Source: Puccinellia tenuiflora (Eukaryota; Streptophyta; Magnoliopsida; Poales; Poaceae). Taken from it: 64,000 nt of DNA. This document shows, piece by piece, positions 1 through 12,140 of the stretch. The stretch covers positions 555,290-619,289 of the forward strand of contig QRDG01001991.1 of the NCBI GenBank assembly GCA_012064385.1. The letters are read 5' to 3'. How positions within the stretch are numbered: position 1 is the stretch's first letter; each line of letters begins with the position of its first letter. The position numbers were made by a program, and so were the translations under genes. Under the pieces are notes generated by a model. It was not told the origin of the DNA and did not search any database. It saw nothing but the letters and a program-made list of their open reading frames with translations.

Positions 1-747
1 TCCCGAGGACCAAGTCAACTACGAAAGCTCATGAAGCACAAAGAGCCCACAGCCAGAGCGCGGAGAGTAGGAATGGACTGACTAGGTATGCAAACTGTCT
101 AGGAGTGTCGACTCTGCAAGGAGTCATGTAGACAACTCAACAGGCATAGAAAACTGAAGGCCAAGCTTTTAGGCACGCATTCAAGACTGGCGTTACATCC
201 CACTAAGTGTAGCATTACTAGCCGGTGCCACGAAGAGATTAACTCTCATCATGTACACGTTAGTGGGTAGTAATTACTTCCTTATCTCTGTAACCCGGCC
301 GTGCCACTATATAAGACATGGCTCGACCAAGATTTACCAAGAAGACAAGTCTAGGACAAGTTCTAAGACGAGACAATCACAGACAAGAGGCAAGGAGGAA
401 TAGACATCACACATAGAGATAAACACACTCCACACAATACATCACAAGAAGGAGTAGGTCTTTACCTCGTACGGAGGGCACGGACCTGAGTAAATCTCAT
501 GTCAATCCCGTACCATTGTAGTTCTGGTGTTGCCTTTCCCCACAATTTTTTTCTTTCAATGTCGACTTCGATCAATATGGCTACCCCGGTAGCATACGGC
601 AATATTTTACACCCACCATGCGGCGCGCGGTGGATGGAACTCGGACTCTAGCGGGGCCGCTTTGAGCCAACGACGTTCATTTTTCCTCGGCCATTTCATC
701 CACGTCAATTTCGAATGACAATGGCAACAACAAGTGACGAAGGGACA
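1..747 (+). mobile_element. TRIM-like LTR element, partial copy A
   Basis: An LTR enters from the left edge and ends near 604. It is followed by a 130-bp leader (605-734) with a degenerate CACCATG primer-site-like stretch, then by the first bases of a second LTR (TGACGAAGGG at 735). The same order occurs inverted at 43340-44288, and the two copies define the element: LTR of about 635 bp, internal segment of about 130 bp, LTR. No coding capacity is visible, so a TRIM or other very short non-autonomous LTR element is the best reading. The second LTR is cut off after about 13 bp. A solo-LTR-plus-leader fragment of a longer Gypsy element is the alternative. Confidence 0.65.
308..315 (+). promoter_or_regulatory. 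LTR TATA box
   Basis: TATATAAG lies about 300 bp before the LTR end, where a U3/R TATA box would sit. It is conserved in the inverted copy at about 43944-43951. Confidence 0.5.
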
Positions 748-753
748 AATAAT

Positions 754-841
754 ATGTGTTGTGCAACACTTTTCTCTTTCCCTATATCAACATATGATTT
801 CTTTACAATGTCACATGTGTTGTGCAACACTTTTCTCTTTC
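754..841 (+). repeat. 27-bp direct repeat pair with internal hairpin
   Basis: The same 27 bases occur at 754-780 and 815-841. Each carries the short hairpin GTGTTG-TG-CAACAC. They lie in the strip between TRIM-like copy A and the LINE insertion. No function is assigned. Confidence 0.75.
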
Positions 842-1215
842 TAGCCGTGCATCTCCATCTCCTTTTTGTTAATGTCTTCCTCTATCCACTTTTTTTTTGA
901 TACAAAGGGCTCCCCCCGATTTCATTGAAATCAACCAAAAAGACACCAAGTTAGAAGCTCCCAGGCTTTTTGTACAAAATAGCACAGCCAGGACCTAGAA
1001 CAAACTAGGTAAAACATGTCGAACAAGCGACTAACCACAACTAGTCCCACGGCAACCCATAGGGCAGCAAAATTTTAAGCTAAAGGATAAGACAAGCGCA
1101 CAAGCTCAGACACCAGAGAACCCCAGGATAAGCTTCCTGCACATTTCAGCCTGTTCCTGGTCAAGCTTCTTCCGCATCGTCGCCGATAGTTCGCCACCAC
1201 CCAAGATCTTAGGCT

Positions 1216-4200
1216 TCACCGCCACGCGATCCTCAGCACCTCCCCCCTCTTCTTGTTGAGTAAGAGAGCGTTTCTTGCCAAGAGTTGAGAAACTGCATCC
1301 TTGGAGAGAACTCTCCACTGCTCCAGATCGATAGCTACCCTTCTCCAGACGTCTTGCACGCCAGGCCAAGTTTTCCCCTGAAAGCACAGATCATTTCGAA
1401 GTTTCCATAAGGACCACAGAACTGCAGCACAAACTACATTCAGTGCAGGGTTTTTGGAGCTCAACCACCATTTAGTAACTGATTCAAAATCAGAACCAAC
1501 CTGGACACCACACAGTTCAGAGATAATGGGCCAAACAAGCTTGGCAACAAAGCAATCAAAGAAAAGGTGATGACAAGTTTCATGTTCAGAACAAAATAGA
1601 CAAGTAAGATCACCCACAGTTCTTCGTTTAGCCAAATTATCTCTAGTGAGCAGCTTATTGTTAGCCAGCAACCAAAGAAAAACATGAACCCGAGGAGGGA
1701 TTTTTAATTTCCAAATACCAGGAGTATAAACAGGAACAACACCTCTATAATTCACAAAGGAATAAAAGGATCTAACACTATATACCCCAGAAGCACACAA
1801 AGCCCACATTGGCATGTCTTCCTCCTCAGTCAGCTGAACATTTTGAATTAAATGAGACAGAGCTAACCATCTATCAAACAACTCAGGAGAAACACACCTC
1901 CTAAAAGTAAGCTTAAGGTCAACCCCATCCCAGACCCGAGCAACTGTGAAGTGTTGCTCATTCACAATGGAAAACAAATCCCAAAATTGAATAGCAAGAC
2001 TGCAAGAACCCAACCAGACATCAAGCCAGAATCTAATTTTGGATCCTTTCCCAAGGTTCCATCTATACCCAACCCTGGCTGCATCAGCAGCCCACATGAC
2101 CCCCTTCCAAAAGGGAGAACATGAGGTGGGGGAAGAGTTGAGGATATTGGGAGACAAATCATATTTAAATTCAAGAATTTTCCTCCAGATTTTACCACCA
2201 TCAATGTGGTATCTTTTAATCCAAGAGGCCAACAAACAGAGATTAAAATCCCTCAAGTTTTGGACACCAAGTCCACCAAACTCATGTTTCATAGTCACTA
2301 ATCCCCAATTAGCCAGATGATATTTTTTGTTATTCTCAGAGTCACTCCACAAAAAATGAGACATTTGAGAGTTGATTGCTTTAATGGCCCACTTAGGGAA
2401 TTTAATGACTGAAAGGAGATACATGGGGATACTAGCAATGCAAGATTTAAGTAGGACCAACCTACTCTTATAATTAAGCAACTTCCCCCTCCAACCAGCA
2501 AATCATTTAACGGTTTTATCTACCACAGGCTGCAAATCCTCTCTTCGCAACTGAGAAAAATGTAAAGGCACCCCCAAATATTTACAGGGGAAAGAGGAGA
2601 TTTTGCAACAGAAAACCTGAGCAGCAGCTCTAGCATCTTCAGGATTAACATGAACTGTCATAAGATCAGTCTTATGGTAGTTGATCCTCAACCCAGACAT
2701 ATACTCAAAGCAGGCCAGAAACCATTTCAAATTCCTAGCAAAATTAATATTATTTTCCAGAAATAAAATAGTATCATCAGCATATTGGAGACTAATCACA
2801 CCACCATGAATAATCTGAGGCAAAAGCCCCCTAATCATACCATTACTTGCTGCTTTGCACAACATTTTAGTGAACACATCAGCAACAAAATTAAAAAGAA
2901 TGGGGGAGGAGGGGTCTCCCTGTTTTAGACCTTTACCAGCTTTAAAGAAAGAACTGTTACAGTCATTAATCCTCACACAGAAGGATCCCCCCACCAGAAG
3001 GCTTTTAATCCACCCCCTAAAAATGGACCCAAAGCCTCTAGAATTAAGCATCTCCTCAAGGAAATCCCAATCCACCCTATCGTAGGCTTTTTCATAATCT
3101 AGTTTCAAAACCAAGGTACTATCACCCCTGGAATGAGCAGCATGAATTAATTCTTGGGCTGCAACAACACTTTCCAAGATAAAACGACCTTTAATAAAAG
3201 CAGTTTGGTTATTAGAAATGAGCCTATCACCAATAGGAGAAATCCTGTTAGTGATTGCTTTAGAAATGATTTTGAGGCAGCAATTACCCAAGCTAATAGG
3301 CCTGAATTTTTTCATATCTCTAGCCTCTGGTTCCTTAGGGATCAAAGTCACTATGGCATAATTCAACCTACTCACATTAAGGGTCCCTTTTTCAAAGTCA
3401 TGCACTAAAGCCATAAAATCTGTTTTAATCAGATCCCAAAACCTTTGATAGAACAGGAAAGAAAAGCCATCAGGACCAGGGGCACCACTAGCATAAGACT
3501 CAAACACAGCAGCCTTAATCTCTTCAACAGAGAAAGGCTTTTGAAGAGTCCATTTTCCTCAGGAGTAATCATTTCATCAGGTTCCCAGAAATGGGCCCCT
3601 AAAGAAATATCTAACTTTTCTTCTCTAGCAAACAAATTTTTATAAAAGTCAGAGGCAACTTTTAACATCTCTGCATTAGAGTCCACAGGACCATTGGGAC
3701 CATCTAAAACAGCAATTCTTTTCTTCCTCCTCCTCTGGTTAGCCAGAGCGTGGAAGTAAGAAGTATTGCGATCCCCTTCCTTAATATGTCTATCTCTAGA
3801 CCTTTGCCAGGCTTTGGTCTCTTCCTGATTTAAAATATTATCCAACTCTATCTTAATATGAGACATTCTTATTTTTTCAGAGTCAGAAAGTAAATTGGTT
3901 TCAGAAAAGGTGTCAAGAATATCAAATTCAAGCAACAAATATTTTTTACGTTTTTTCTGAGCAGATTCAACATGAATGCTCCACCCTTTAGCATTTCTCC
4001 TAAGAAGACGAATTTTGAATTGCCAAATATCTATAGCAGAAGTGAGACGGCAAGGAGTATTCCAAGTTTTAGTGATCAGATTGATGAACTCATCATGTTC
4101 TAACCACCATTTTCCAAAACGGAAAATCTTTGGGGGAACCACATGATTCGACCCAGAATCTAAAAGGATAGGAGTATGATCACTAATGGGTTTAGGGAGG

Positions 4201-4850
4201 GTTTTAATAGAAGTAAGGGGGAAGCAAGCTTCCCAATCAGTAGAAGCAAAAACTCTATCCAAAGTAGCAATAACCGGAGAATTCTGGTTATTTGACCAAG
4301 TAAAACTTCTATTTGAAAGTTTAAACTCAATTAGACCCCACTTATTGACCCAATCATTAAAAAGAAAGGACCAATTAGCATTAATTTGTCCATTGTTCCT
4401 CTCAGCAGCTGATCTGACTAAATTGAAATCACCCCCAAACAAAGTGGGGACTACACTACCTTCCATGATATCATGGAGTTCAGCAATGAACTCCATTTTG
4501 AAATCATAGTAGGCAGTTCCATAAACAGTAATCAACTGCCAGGTCACATTTTCTCTCTTATCCAAAACAATAACAGAGACACAATATTTGAAACAAGTAT
4601 GGGAAATTATATCAAATAAATCATCCCTGAAGCCTACCAAAATACCACCAGCAGTTTTATTAGCAGGTAATTCAATCCAATTGAATTCAATACGACCAGA
4701 AATAAATTTTAAGTAAGAAGAAGAAAATTTAGCACATTTTGTTTCCTGAAAACCAACAAACTCAAGTTTGTGATTATTAATAAAATCAGCCAGAGCTTGT
4801 TTACGGCCAGCCTTAGCTGTACCTCTAATGTTCCAAAAAGCTCCTATCAT
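1216..4850 (-). pseudogene. LINE-A ORF2: endonuclease, reverse transcriptase, zf-RVT
   Basis: ORF2 starts at the ATG at 4850 (MIGAFWNIRG, the apurinic-like endonuclease start with catalytic N) and includes FQETK and the downstream GGDFN and SDHTPI motifs. Reverse transcriptase follows, with GAPGPDGF, KLDYEKAYDRVDW, GLKQGDPSSP and the catalytic QYADDT. The C-terminal zf-RVT region has a C-x2-C...H...C pattern. Two lesions are visible: a 1-base loss in an A-run at about 3539-3542, after which the frame changes, and an in-frame TGA at 2503-2505, after which the same frame continues to 1216. The copy is recent enough that every domain is readable but it is inactive. It would otherwise catalyse target-primed reverse transcription. 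Confidence 0.93.
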
Positions 4851-5851
4851 GGGGATTAATTTTTGACTTCCTAGTATTAATAGTAGTCCAAGAAATATCA
4901 GGGTAACCTGACTCTGGATCAGGCAACTGAACAGAGTAATTATCATAGGACTTTCCAGGGCTGAGATCACAAGCAATATTAGAAATACTAGGAGAACATA
5001 GATTCTCACTAGAGGGCAGAACAACCTCAGGGTTATCTAAAGCAAAATTATGATTAAGAGTCAGTTCTTTATCACAAAGTTTTTGCACATGTACCAGTTT
5101 ATCATCATGAGTTTTACCAAGAGACAAGCCAACAGTCTCAGCCATATCAATAAGAACATCAGGGCTGAGGATAGCAAAGGAATTACCTTTAAAATAAGGA
5201 GGAATCTCAAGATTCTTTTTCTTCAGGTATTCCTCAGCTTTAGTCAGTACATGTACTCCACCATGATTCCTAGAACTCCTCCTAGTAGCCACAGTAGGCC
5301 CCCAATTTGACTTGGCATTAGGAATAGGAACAAGAGTAGGAGACTTCATCTTCTGGGTAGACAACTCATCCAAGAAGGGAAGAAGAGATCTTTTTGTACT
5401 TCCAATCTTATCACACATAACAGGGTTCAAACACTCCATCTGCCCATCATCATCCAAAGATTGTTGACCTTCATCAGAGTCCTCATCCAATCCTTGGAGC
5501 AACTGAGAGCAATACTCCAAATTTTTGGATTTTTCCCCAGAAAGAGGACAGTCAGGCACCTCTCCCATCTCAAGCACTGGGGACATCACATCTCTAGCAT
5601 CCATAGAAATCTCAGCATCCTTACCCACCCCAGCAAGGAGGGGGGTTGGAACAACCACCAACTCATCAACAAGCACATGCCCACTGGTATATCCACTCAT
5701 TCTCCCAACAGCACCAACTGAGCTCACACCAGAAGGATTCAAAGGAACTGTAGAATTAGTATTCTGCTGGGGAGGAATATCATTACCAGGAGCACCACCA
5801 TCCATATCCATGTTGTTTTGAGAACTCAGGCCAGTGTCACCCCCACCACCA
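4825..5851 (-). pseudogene. LINE-A ORF1, C-terminal part
   Basis: This is the 3' part of the ORF1 (gag-like, RNA-binding) gene of LINE-A. The frame is open from the truncation point at 5850 to the stop at 4825, so the internal ATG at 5811 is not the true start. The N-terminal RNA-binding and CCHC part is missing. The C-terminal third contains the KKKNL...KGNSFAIL block common before the end of plant LINE ORF1 proteins. The 3' end overlaps the ORF2 start (4850) by about 26 bp in another frame, the usual plant L1-type arrangement. It cannot be functional without its 5' end. Confidence 0.8.
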
Positions 5852-5866
5852 TCCTCTATCCACTTT

Positions 5867-6447
5867 CGTGCTCTAGCCTCCTTCTTACCCCACTGCGGTC
5901 AGCTTATAAGCTCTATAGGGACTTAGGACAATTGGCGTCTGGTCAGCAAGGTAGCTCTAAAGAAACTCGGTTTAATTGGCAAGCCATTTGGAAAGCACCA
6001 TGTCCAATGAAAATACAACAATTTTCTGGCGGATCGCTCACAATATTCTCCCTGTTCGTTGGAATCTTGATCGGCGAGGAATGGAGTTGGACACAATTTT
6101 TTCAGTGTGCCAGAGAGGTTGGATGAAGATGTTGCGCGCATCTACTACTCAAATATAAGCCAGTGAATCACCTGTGGAGAGAGCTGCAGCTTCAGGATTG
6201 ACGCATGGAATGGGAACAGTTTTCTGACCCAAAACAACAGGTAGACCAAATTCTAGCGCAGCCGGAGGACACCAAAATGCTTTGTATAGCACTGTGCTGG
6301 ACCTGGTGGTGTACGCGAAATAAAGTGGATGCAGAGGGGAAGTCTTTCACACATGATCAGGTCATTTTCCATATTCGCAAGCTTGCTCGGGACTTTCAAG
6401 AGTTTTTCAGCAAACCACCGAAAAAACCTCTCAACAATGTGACTTAC
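5867..6447 (+). pseudogene. Older LINE relic, zf-RVT region
   Basis: This is a plus-strand LINE ORF2 C-terminal fragment. FNWQAIWKAPCPMKIQQF continues after a 1-base loss near 6020 as WRIAHNILPVRWNLDRRG, the zf-RVT region of plant LINEs. Further down, CIALCWTWWCTRNKV marks the linker before RNase H. It hosts LINE-A on its left and is interrupted at 6447 by LINE-B. It resumes at 21286, where the frame reads W-C-P-P-V-T-D-V-I-K, like the start of a plant LINE RNase H domain. Stops and frameshifts show it is dead. Confidence 0.8.
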
Positions 6448-6552
6448 AAGCCTGACCACAAGCCTATTCTCCTGGACACGAATATGCTGATGATGAAAAT
6501 AAGGGGGTTCAGATATGAGACTGTTGACATATGAAATGTCGGGAAAACTGAT

Positions 6553-6906
6553 ATGAGCTCTCTCTCTCGCTCCTGCGATCCCTGGGAGCCGCCGGAGCTG
6601 GCCGACCGCCGCCGCGTAGTTAGCCTACCACTGCCCGCCCCCGTCGCAACCCGTGACCGGAGCGCCACGCCCAAGTCCCCCGCGGCCTCCGCCGATCAGC
6701 GCGACAGGTATGAACCTCCCTCGTCCGCCCACGCCGGCCGCCCCCGCTCACTCCACCCCGCGTCGCCTGCCGCGAACCCTGCTACCCTCCCCCTCCCCGC
6801 GTACCCCTCGGGCGCCCCGGCCTGGCCGCGCGCGTCCGGAGACGCCTGCGCGTCGCCGTTTGCGACTGTGCCGACGCGGCTGCGCGAGGTTTCACCCCCG
6901 CGCTGA
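6553..6906 (+). pseudogene. LINE-B 5' open region (Pro/Ala/Arg-rich)
   Basis: An open frame lies just inside the 5' end of LINE-B. Its product is rich in Pro, Ala, Arg and Ser with no recognisable domain. It could be the leader or the low-complexity N terminus of ORF1. The GC-rich composition alone can keep several frames open, so coding status is uncertain. Confidence 0.35.
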
Positions 6907-7078
6907 TCTGGGTCTCCTGCGAGTCGCCCGCTAGGCCGGTCAATCGCTTCGTCGTCGGCAACGGCCTTACGTTCCTCTTCTCCACGGATCGCTTCCGTGT
7001 GCGTGCGCTCTCCTCGGAAGTGTTCGTCGCTCAGGTCTCGTGCGCCGCCGGGTGGCGTTCGTCTTCGTAGGGGGACCC

Positions 7079-8970
7079 TGTTGGGAATATGCCCTAGAGG
7101 CAATAATAAAATAGTTTATTAGCATATTCATGTTTATGATAATAGTTTATTATCCATGCTATAATTGTATTAACCGGAAATATAATACATGTGTGGAATA
7201 TAAACAACCAGGTGTCCCTAGTAAGCCTCTACCGGACTGGTTCGTTAGTCAACAGATGGTTAGAGTTTCCTAACCATGGACTTGTTACAGTCACTTGATA
7301 ACGGAGTCATATCATTAGGAGTAATGATGTGATGGACAAGACCCGATAATAAAGAGTTGCAATTGATCGTGTCACACAAGTTTCATTGCCAACACTTTTA
7401 GTATGCCAAGTATAGTTTCCTTAGACCATGAGATTATGTCACTCCCGTTTACCAGAGGAATACTTTGTGGACATCAAACGTCACTTCGTAACTGGGTGAT
7501 TATAAAGGTGGCTTTCAGGTATCTCCGATGGTAGGTTGTTGGGTGACATGAATCAAGAGTGGGATTTGTCCCTCCATGTGATGGAGTAGATATCTCTGGG
7601 CCCTCTCGGTAATATAGCATCAAGAAAGGTTGCAACCATGTGATTAAGTGTTAATCACGGAGATCCTATATTATGGACGATTAAAGAGAATTTGCCAGGT
7701 AACGAGATGAAACTAGATATGTGGATATCGACGATCGAATCTCGGGCAAATTAAATATCGGTGAGACAAAGGGAATCGTATACGAGATTAAGAATCTTCG
7801 GCATCGTGGTTCAATCGATAAGGAACTTCGTTGAATATGTAGGAGTCAATATGGGCATCCCGGTCCCGCTATTGATTATTGATATGATCATGTCTGCATG
7901 TTCTCGAACCCGTAGGGTCACACACTTAACGCTCCGATGTAGCTAGGGTTTAGCGATGAGATGTTTTGATGGTATGAACGAATGGTGATTCAGAGTCTCG
8001 GATGAGATCCTAGACATCATGAGGAGCTCCGGAAGAGTCCGGAGATAAAGTTTCATATAAGGAAAGTGGTTTCCAGGGTTCCGGAAAAGTTCGGGAAAAT
8101 TCCGGCAGAGTACCGGAAGATTCTAGAAGGTTCCGGAAGGTTCCGGAGGGCCCCACCTTTGGGGGCCACGAACCTAGGAGGCCCACATGGCTTAAGGGGA
8201 GGTGCAACAGCCCACTTGGGCTGGCCGCACCCTCTCCCTAAAGGCCCATGCGGCTGGCCCATGTGGGAGGCACCCAAAACCCTAGGGGGCCGACTTGGGG
8301 AATAAGTTCCCTCAAGCCGCCGGCCCTAGGACTTGGAGGGGGGGCCAAGGCAGCCCCCCCCATGCCTATATAAAGGGGAGGGGAGGGCTGGGGCTAGGGC
8401 ACCCCTTGGCTGCCCTAGCCGCACCCCTCCCTTGGTGCCCTAGCCGCCACCTCCTTTACCTCTCCCTTGGCGCCACCCCTCCCCGAAGGGCTGCCGCCAT
8501 CTCCTCCACCATAGATGCTGCACCACCCCTAGCCGTAGGGCTGCTGCACCATGCCCTCCTCTCCCTCTCCTCTTGATTGGCTTGGCGAAGCCCTGCTCGT
8601 GGAGACTACACCATCAACGCCACCACAACCGTCGTGGTGCCGAGATCCATCTAGCCATCTCCACCTTGCTTGCGGGATCAAGAAGGCGGAGATCTACATC
8701 GAGCCGTACATGTGGATACCGCGGAGGTGCTACCCCTTGTGGCACTTCATCGAATTGGACTTCGAGGAAATACATCTCCTCGCGACTAGATGAGTCTAGT
8801 TGCGGGGATCGACTAGCCAACCCCTGCACCGACAAAACGCGTTTGTTGATCTTCAAGGGGAAGAGATTGGATCTCATCTTCGCTACCTTCGTCTAATAGA
8901 TCTAGATCCTTGGGGTTTATTCTGCCTGTTGCGTAGGAAAATTTTTGTTTTCTATGCTGCGACCCCTTCA
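7079..8970 (+). repeat. Copia 5' LTR
   Basis: 1892 bp, TG...CA ends. A TATA box (CCTATATAAAGG, about 8365-8376) lies in a GC-rich part. It differs from the 3' LTR by about 1.2% substitutions and by 15 bp near 7382 that the 3' LTR lacks. Confidence 0.95.
8366..8375 (+). promoter_or_regulatory. Copia 5' LTR TATA box
   Basis: CTATATAAAG sits about 600 bp before the LTR end, and the matching site in the 3' LTR is at 17536-17545. It is the likely start region of the element's genomic RNA. Confidence 0.6.
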
Positions 8971-8971
8971 G

Positions 8972-8983
8972 TGGTATCAGAGC
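8972..8983 (+). promoter_or_regulatory. Primer-binding site for initiator Met tRNA
   Basis: TGGTATCAGAGC begins one base after the 5' LTR. It is complementary to the 3' end of plant initiator methionine tRNA, the standard Copia primer. Confidence 0.93.
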
Positions 8984-9599
8984 CTAGATCTATTCGTAGA
9001 TGTTGGTGCGATTAGAACACAAGTGTTGTGGGCGTTGATATTTTATGTTGCTACCTTCTCGCGTGCACTTTGCGTCTTTGCGGTATTGTGAGATGAAGCG
9101 GCCCGGACCAACCTTACTCGTCCACGCACGAGAGACCGGTTCCACGACTGACATGCAACTTGTTTTGCATAAGTGGCTGGCGGGTGTCTGTTTCTCTTGC
9201 TTTAGTGAAGATGCAATTTTCAATGGAAGGCCTTTCAAAAGGATGAGTAAATAAGCAACTACTATATCACCGTTGTGGTTTTGCGTCGATTAGAACGGTT
9301 CTATCTCGTTGACCCAAGCCACGTAAAAATTGCATAAACAAAGTAGAGGACGTCTAACTTGTTTTTGCAGAGGGGGTCATGTGATGTGCTATGGCCAATA
9401 TGTGATTTGTGATAATGTATGCAATGATCATGTTTTTAATCTTTCGCGACTTGCATGTCGTCGAGTACGGCAACCGGCAGGAGCCATATGGTTGTCTTTT
9501 ATTTTATGTGACCTGCGTGTCATTGAATCACCATGTAATTGCTTTACTTTATTGCTAAGAGTAGCATTCACTACTAGAAAAAGCCTTATAGCAGCACAC

Positions 9600-9860
9600 G
9601 TTACCGCCGGCGGTTTAGATTTTTTTTGCCAGGGGTAAGGCCAGATGGGCCGACCTGCTTTTACCGGCGGCGGTTTGGGCTTAAACCGCCGGGGATAAGG
9701 AAATTAGCGCCGACGGGAAGAAATTTGGGCCGCCAGGGGTAACATGAGCCGCGGACCCCAACTGGGCCTGAATATACCGCCGGCGGGTAGATACGGAACC
9801 GCCGGGGGTAACCACACCTACCGCCGGTGGCAGCACTGCAAACCGTCGGCGGTAAGTTCG
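9600..9860. repeat. CACTA-1 left subterminal array
   Basis: Repeated CCGCCGGCGG / AACCGCCGGGG units occur in both orientations, mirrored at 11900-12140. This is the normal position for CACTA subterminal repeats. Confidence 0.8.
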
Positions 9861-10587
9861 CCCCCTACCACCCATATGTCCCACACACCCACACGCATCG
9901 CACTCATCCCTCATCTTATCCCTTCTCCCAGCCACACACGCTCGTCTCCTCGTGAACCCCTTTCTCTCACATGCGCTGCCGCCCGTGGAGGGCCTCGTCG
10001 GCGCTCCCCCAGCCTCGTCGGCGCTCCCCCAATCTCCTGCCGGCCGTGCCCGCTGCTGCCTCCGCCTACCTCGCTGACCCCGAGCCGAGCTCCTTCCATC
10101 CCCTGGCGCACACGCGCGCCACCCCCCATCGCCCGTTCCCCTCCTCCCTCGTCGCGATTCGAGGTGGATCTGTTTCAACCCGAGCCCCAAAGGCGGCCCT
10201 ACAGCTGCCGCCGTCTAGCGCCGACGCCGCCCCCCACACGCGTGCGCGTCGCCGTCCCTGTCCTCCCTCACCACGATGGCATCCCGTCTCCACCCCGTCC
10301 GCAACCCTCGGTGTGCCACCATTGGTTGGGGTTTGAGGTACGAGCTCGTTCCCATCCTGCGATTACTGAAACCCCACTGACCGGACGGGTCCAGAACAAA
10401 CAAATCCCACCGATTTCCGGGCGCGCACCATCTAGATCCGCCCCTGCCCGTCTATTTATCTATTCATCTCTGTCGAATTGTGTGGAAAGACTTTGAGTGT
10501 ATTGTTGATTTTTTCTTCTCCACGGATCATGTCTGATTCAATTGCTTATTTTGAGCAGCAGCCTGTGGAGTTCTACCTCGGTGGAGA

Positions 10588-10803
10588 TTGATGATGGCCA
10601 ACCACGAGCTGGTCCTGGGGCACGGGCAGGACGCGGCTGAGCTGGCGCTGGGGCAGAGCCACCACGACTTCGGGCAGGACCATCACCACCACCACGGGCT
10701 CGACCTCAGCCACCATGACCTAGGCCTCTGCCACCCGGACGACCACCACGACCTGGTGCTCGGCCAGGCGCACGACCACGACCTCATCCTCGGGCACTTA
10801 TAA
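10588..10803 (+). pseudogene. Captured His/Asp-rich gene fragment in CACTA-1
   Basis: A 71-codon frame starting ATGATGGCC encodes repeats of the type (H/D)(E/D)LxLGQ, with LVLGH, LALGQ, FGQDHHHHH, LVLGQ and LILGH spaced about 10 residues apart. GC content is high against an AT-rich surround, and the frame ends at TAA just as the GC-rich block stops. This looks like an exon or partial cDNA captured by the CACTA. Similar His/Asp-rich N termini occur, as far as I recall, on plant proteins related to domesticated MULE transposases, but I am not certain of the source. It is probably not an independent gene. Confidence 0.45.
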
Positions 10804-11899
10804 TCTGATGAGTCATTGCTTTTCAAATCTGATACCTGCTGATAGTTATGCTCTTATTGTATGGTACTAGGAATTTACTTTGGTTTGAGGAATTTTGAGT
10901 GACTATGAGGAAATTGTAGTCCTGTCATTATTTTCGTAGTACTCATATATCAGTAATTTCTGCAGATTTCATATGACTTGTTTCATTTGATGGTCACTTA
11001 TTTGCAGTACATAGAGATGCCCGAGTAGCACTAACATTTAATTGTCTTGTGTGTTCAAATGCAGCAGCACCAGCTCCAGGGAGACGCTGTTTTGTCGAGC
11101 ATCACCAACCTGGCAGAAGGTCCATTTTCCCCTCTCTCTCCTGCTGTGTTCTATCTCAGATTTCCAAGATTCATCCATTGGCAAATTAGCTAGGGCTTTA
11201 TGTGTTGTTATTGCATCTATGGCTACCAGCACTAACATTGATAGCTAGGCGTGGTTTGATGTTTTGCGCTGCTGGTGCTTGCCACTATCAAGCGTTTACA
11301 ACCCACTAGTTGTTCTCATTTGTTTTGATTGTTTGCCGTTTGATTTCGTTTGCTGCTATCTGAACTGCTATCTACTCAATTTCTTTGATTTCGTTTGCTG
11401 CTTATTATCCACTAGTTGTTCTCATTTGTTTTGATTGTTTGCTGTTTGCTATGCATAGACACTGCTAAAATCTGTACGTTTTCAGATTTAAAGCACATCA
11501 AAGGAGGTGGAGCGAAGCGTGGTTACATGGAGGAGGCCTTGGAGGGGAAACTGGAGGAGGCATGGTGGCCACCATCATCAGCGACCTGCACAAGAACTTG
11601 TCTAGTTGTGCCATTTTATACACTCTGGTGTGATGCCAAATTAGATGAACTTGACTTTGTATGTGCAAATAAACATGTGAAGAAGCAAAACCATTTCAAT
11701 TCTGTTTGGTGTTCTCAAATTGATATAATTATAAGACACTTGAACATTTGTTTTAATGGGAACAAATTGATCAAGATGAATATATACTTTGGTATACCCT
11801 GTGGGTATAGGTTACTGTCTATCATGTATAGCCTGTTGTATCTTACCTGATTGAATCTAGGTTAATTCGAGTAATTTTTTTTGCTCCTGTCTAATATTA

Positions 11900-12140
11900 C
11901 TGCTGGCGGTTTGGGAAACTCGGAAACAGCCAGTGGTAACAGTATACCCCCGGCGGTTTGAGCAAAATTGCCGGCGCTATCCTGGGTTACCCCTGGCGGT
12001 TTTCAAACCGCCGGCGCTAACCTGAGTTACCCCCGGCGGTTTCCAAACCGCCGGCGGTAGTCTATTACCACCGGCGAGGTGGTCGCCGGCGGTTTGCAAA
12101 CCGCCGGGGATAGCCTAATTCTGGCCGCCGGCGATAAGCA
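11900..12140. repeat. CACTA-1 right subterminal array
   Basis: At least eight units of the GGCGGTTTgxAAACCGCCGG type, the inverted counterpart of the left array. Confidence 0.8.

Larger units (their letters stand above)
893..5851 (-). mobile_element. LINE-A, 5'-truncated, minus strand
   Basis: This is a non-LTR retrotransposon of about 5.0 kb read on the minus strand. It is flanked by a perfect 15-bp TSD (TCCTCTATCCACTTT at 878-892 and 5852-5866) and ends in a poly(A) tail (T-run at 891-898 on the plus strand). The order is ORF1 C-terminal part, then ORF2 with endonuclease, reverse transcriptase and a zf-RVT zinc-finger region, then a 3' UTR of about 320 bp. The 5' end falls inside open ORF1 coding sequence, so the copy is 5'-truncated. 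It is inserted in an older LINE relic (5867-6447). Confidence 0.95.

Noticed and set aside
8295..8896. Open frames repeated at 8295-8896 and 17417-18066
   Set aside because: They are the two LTRs of the Copia element, so the conservation is due to LTR duplication.
9681..10496. Long overlapping open frames on both strands in CACTA-1
   Set aside because: GC- and CpG-rich sequence keeps all frames open; the products are Pro/Arg/Ser-rich without domains.
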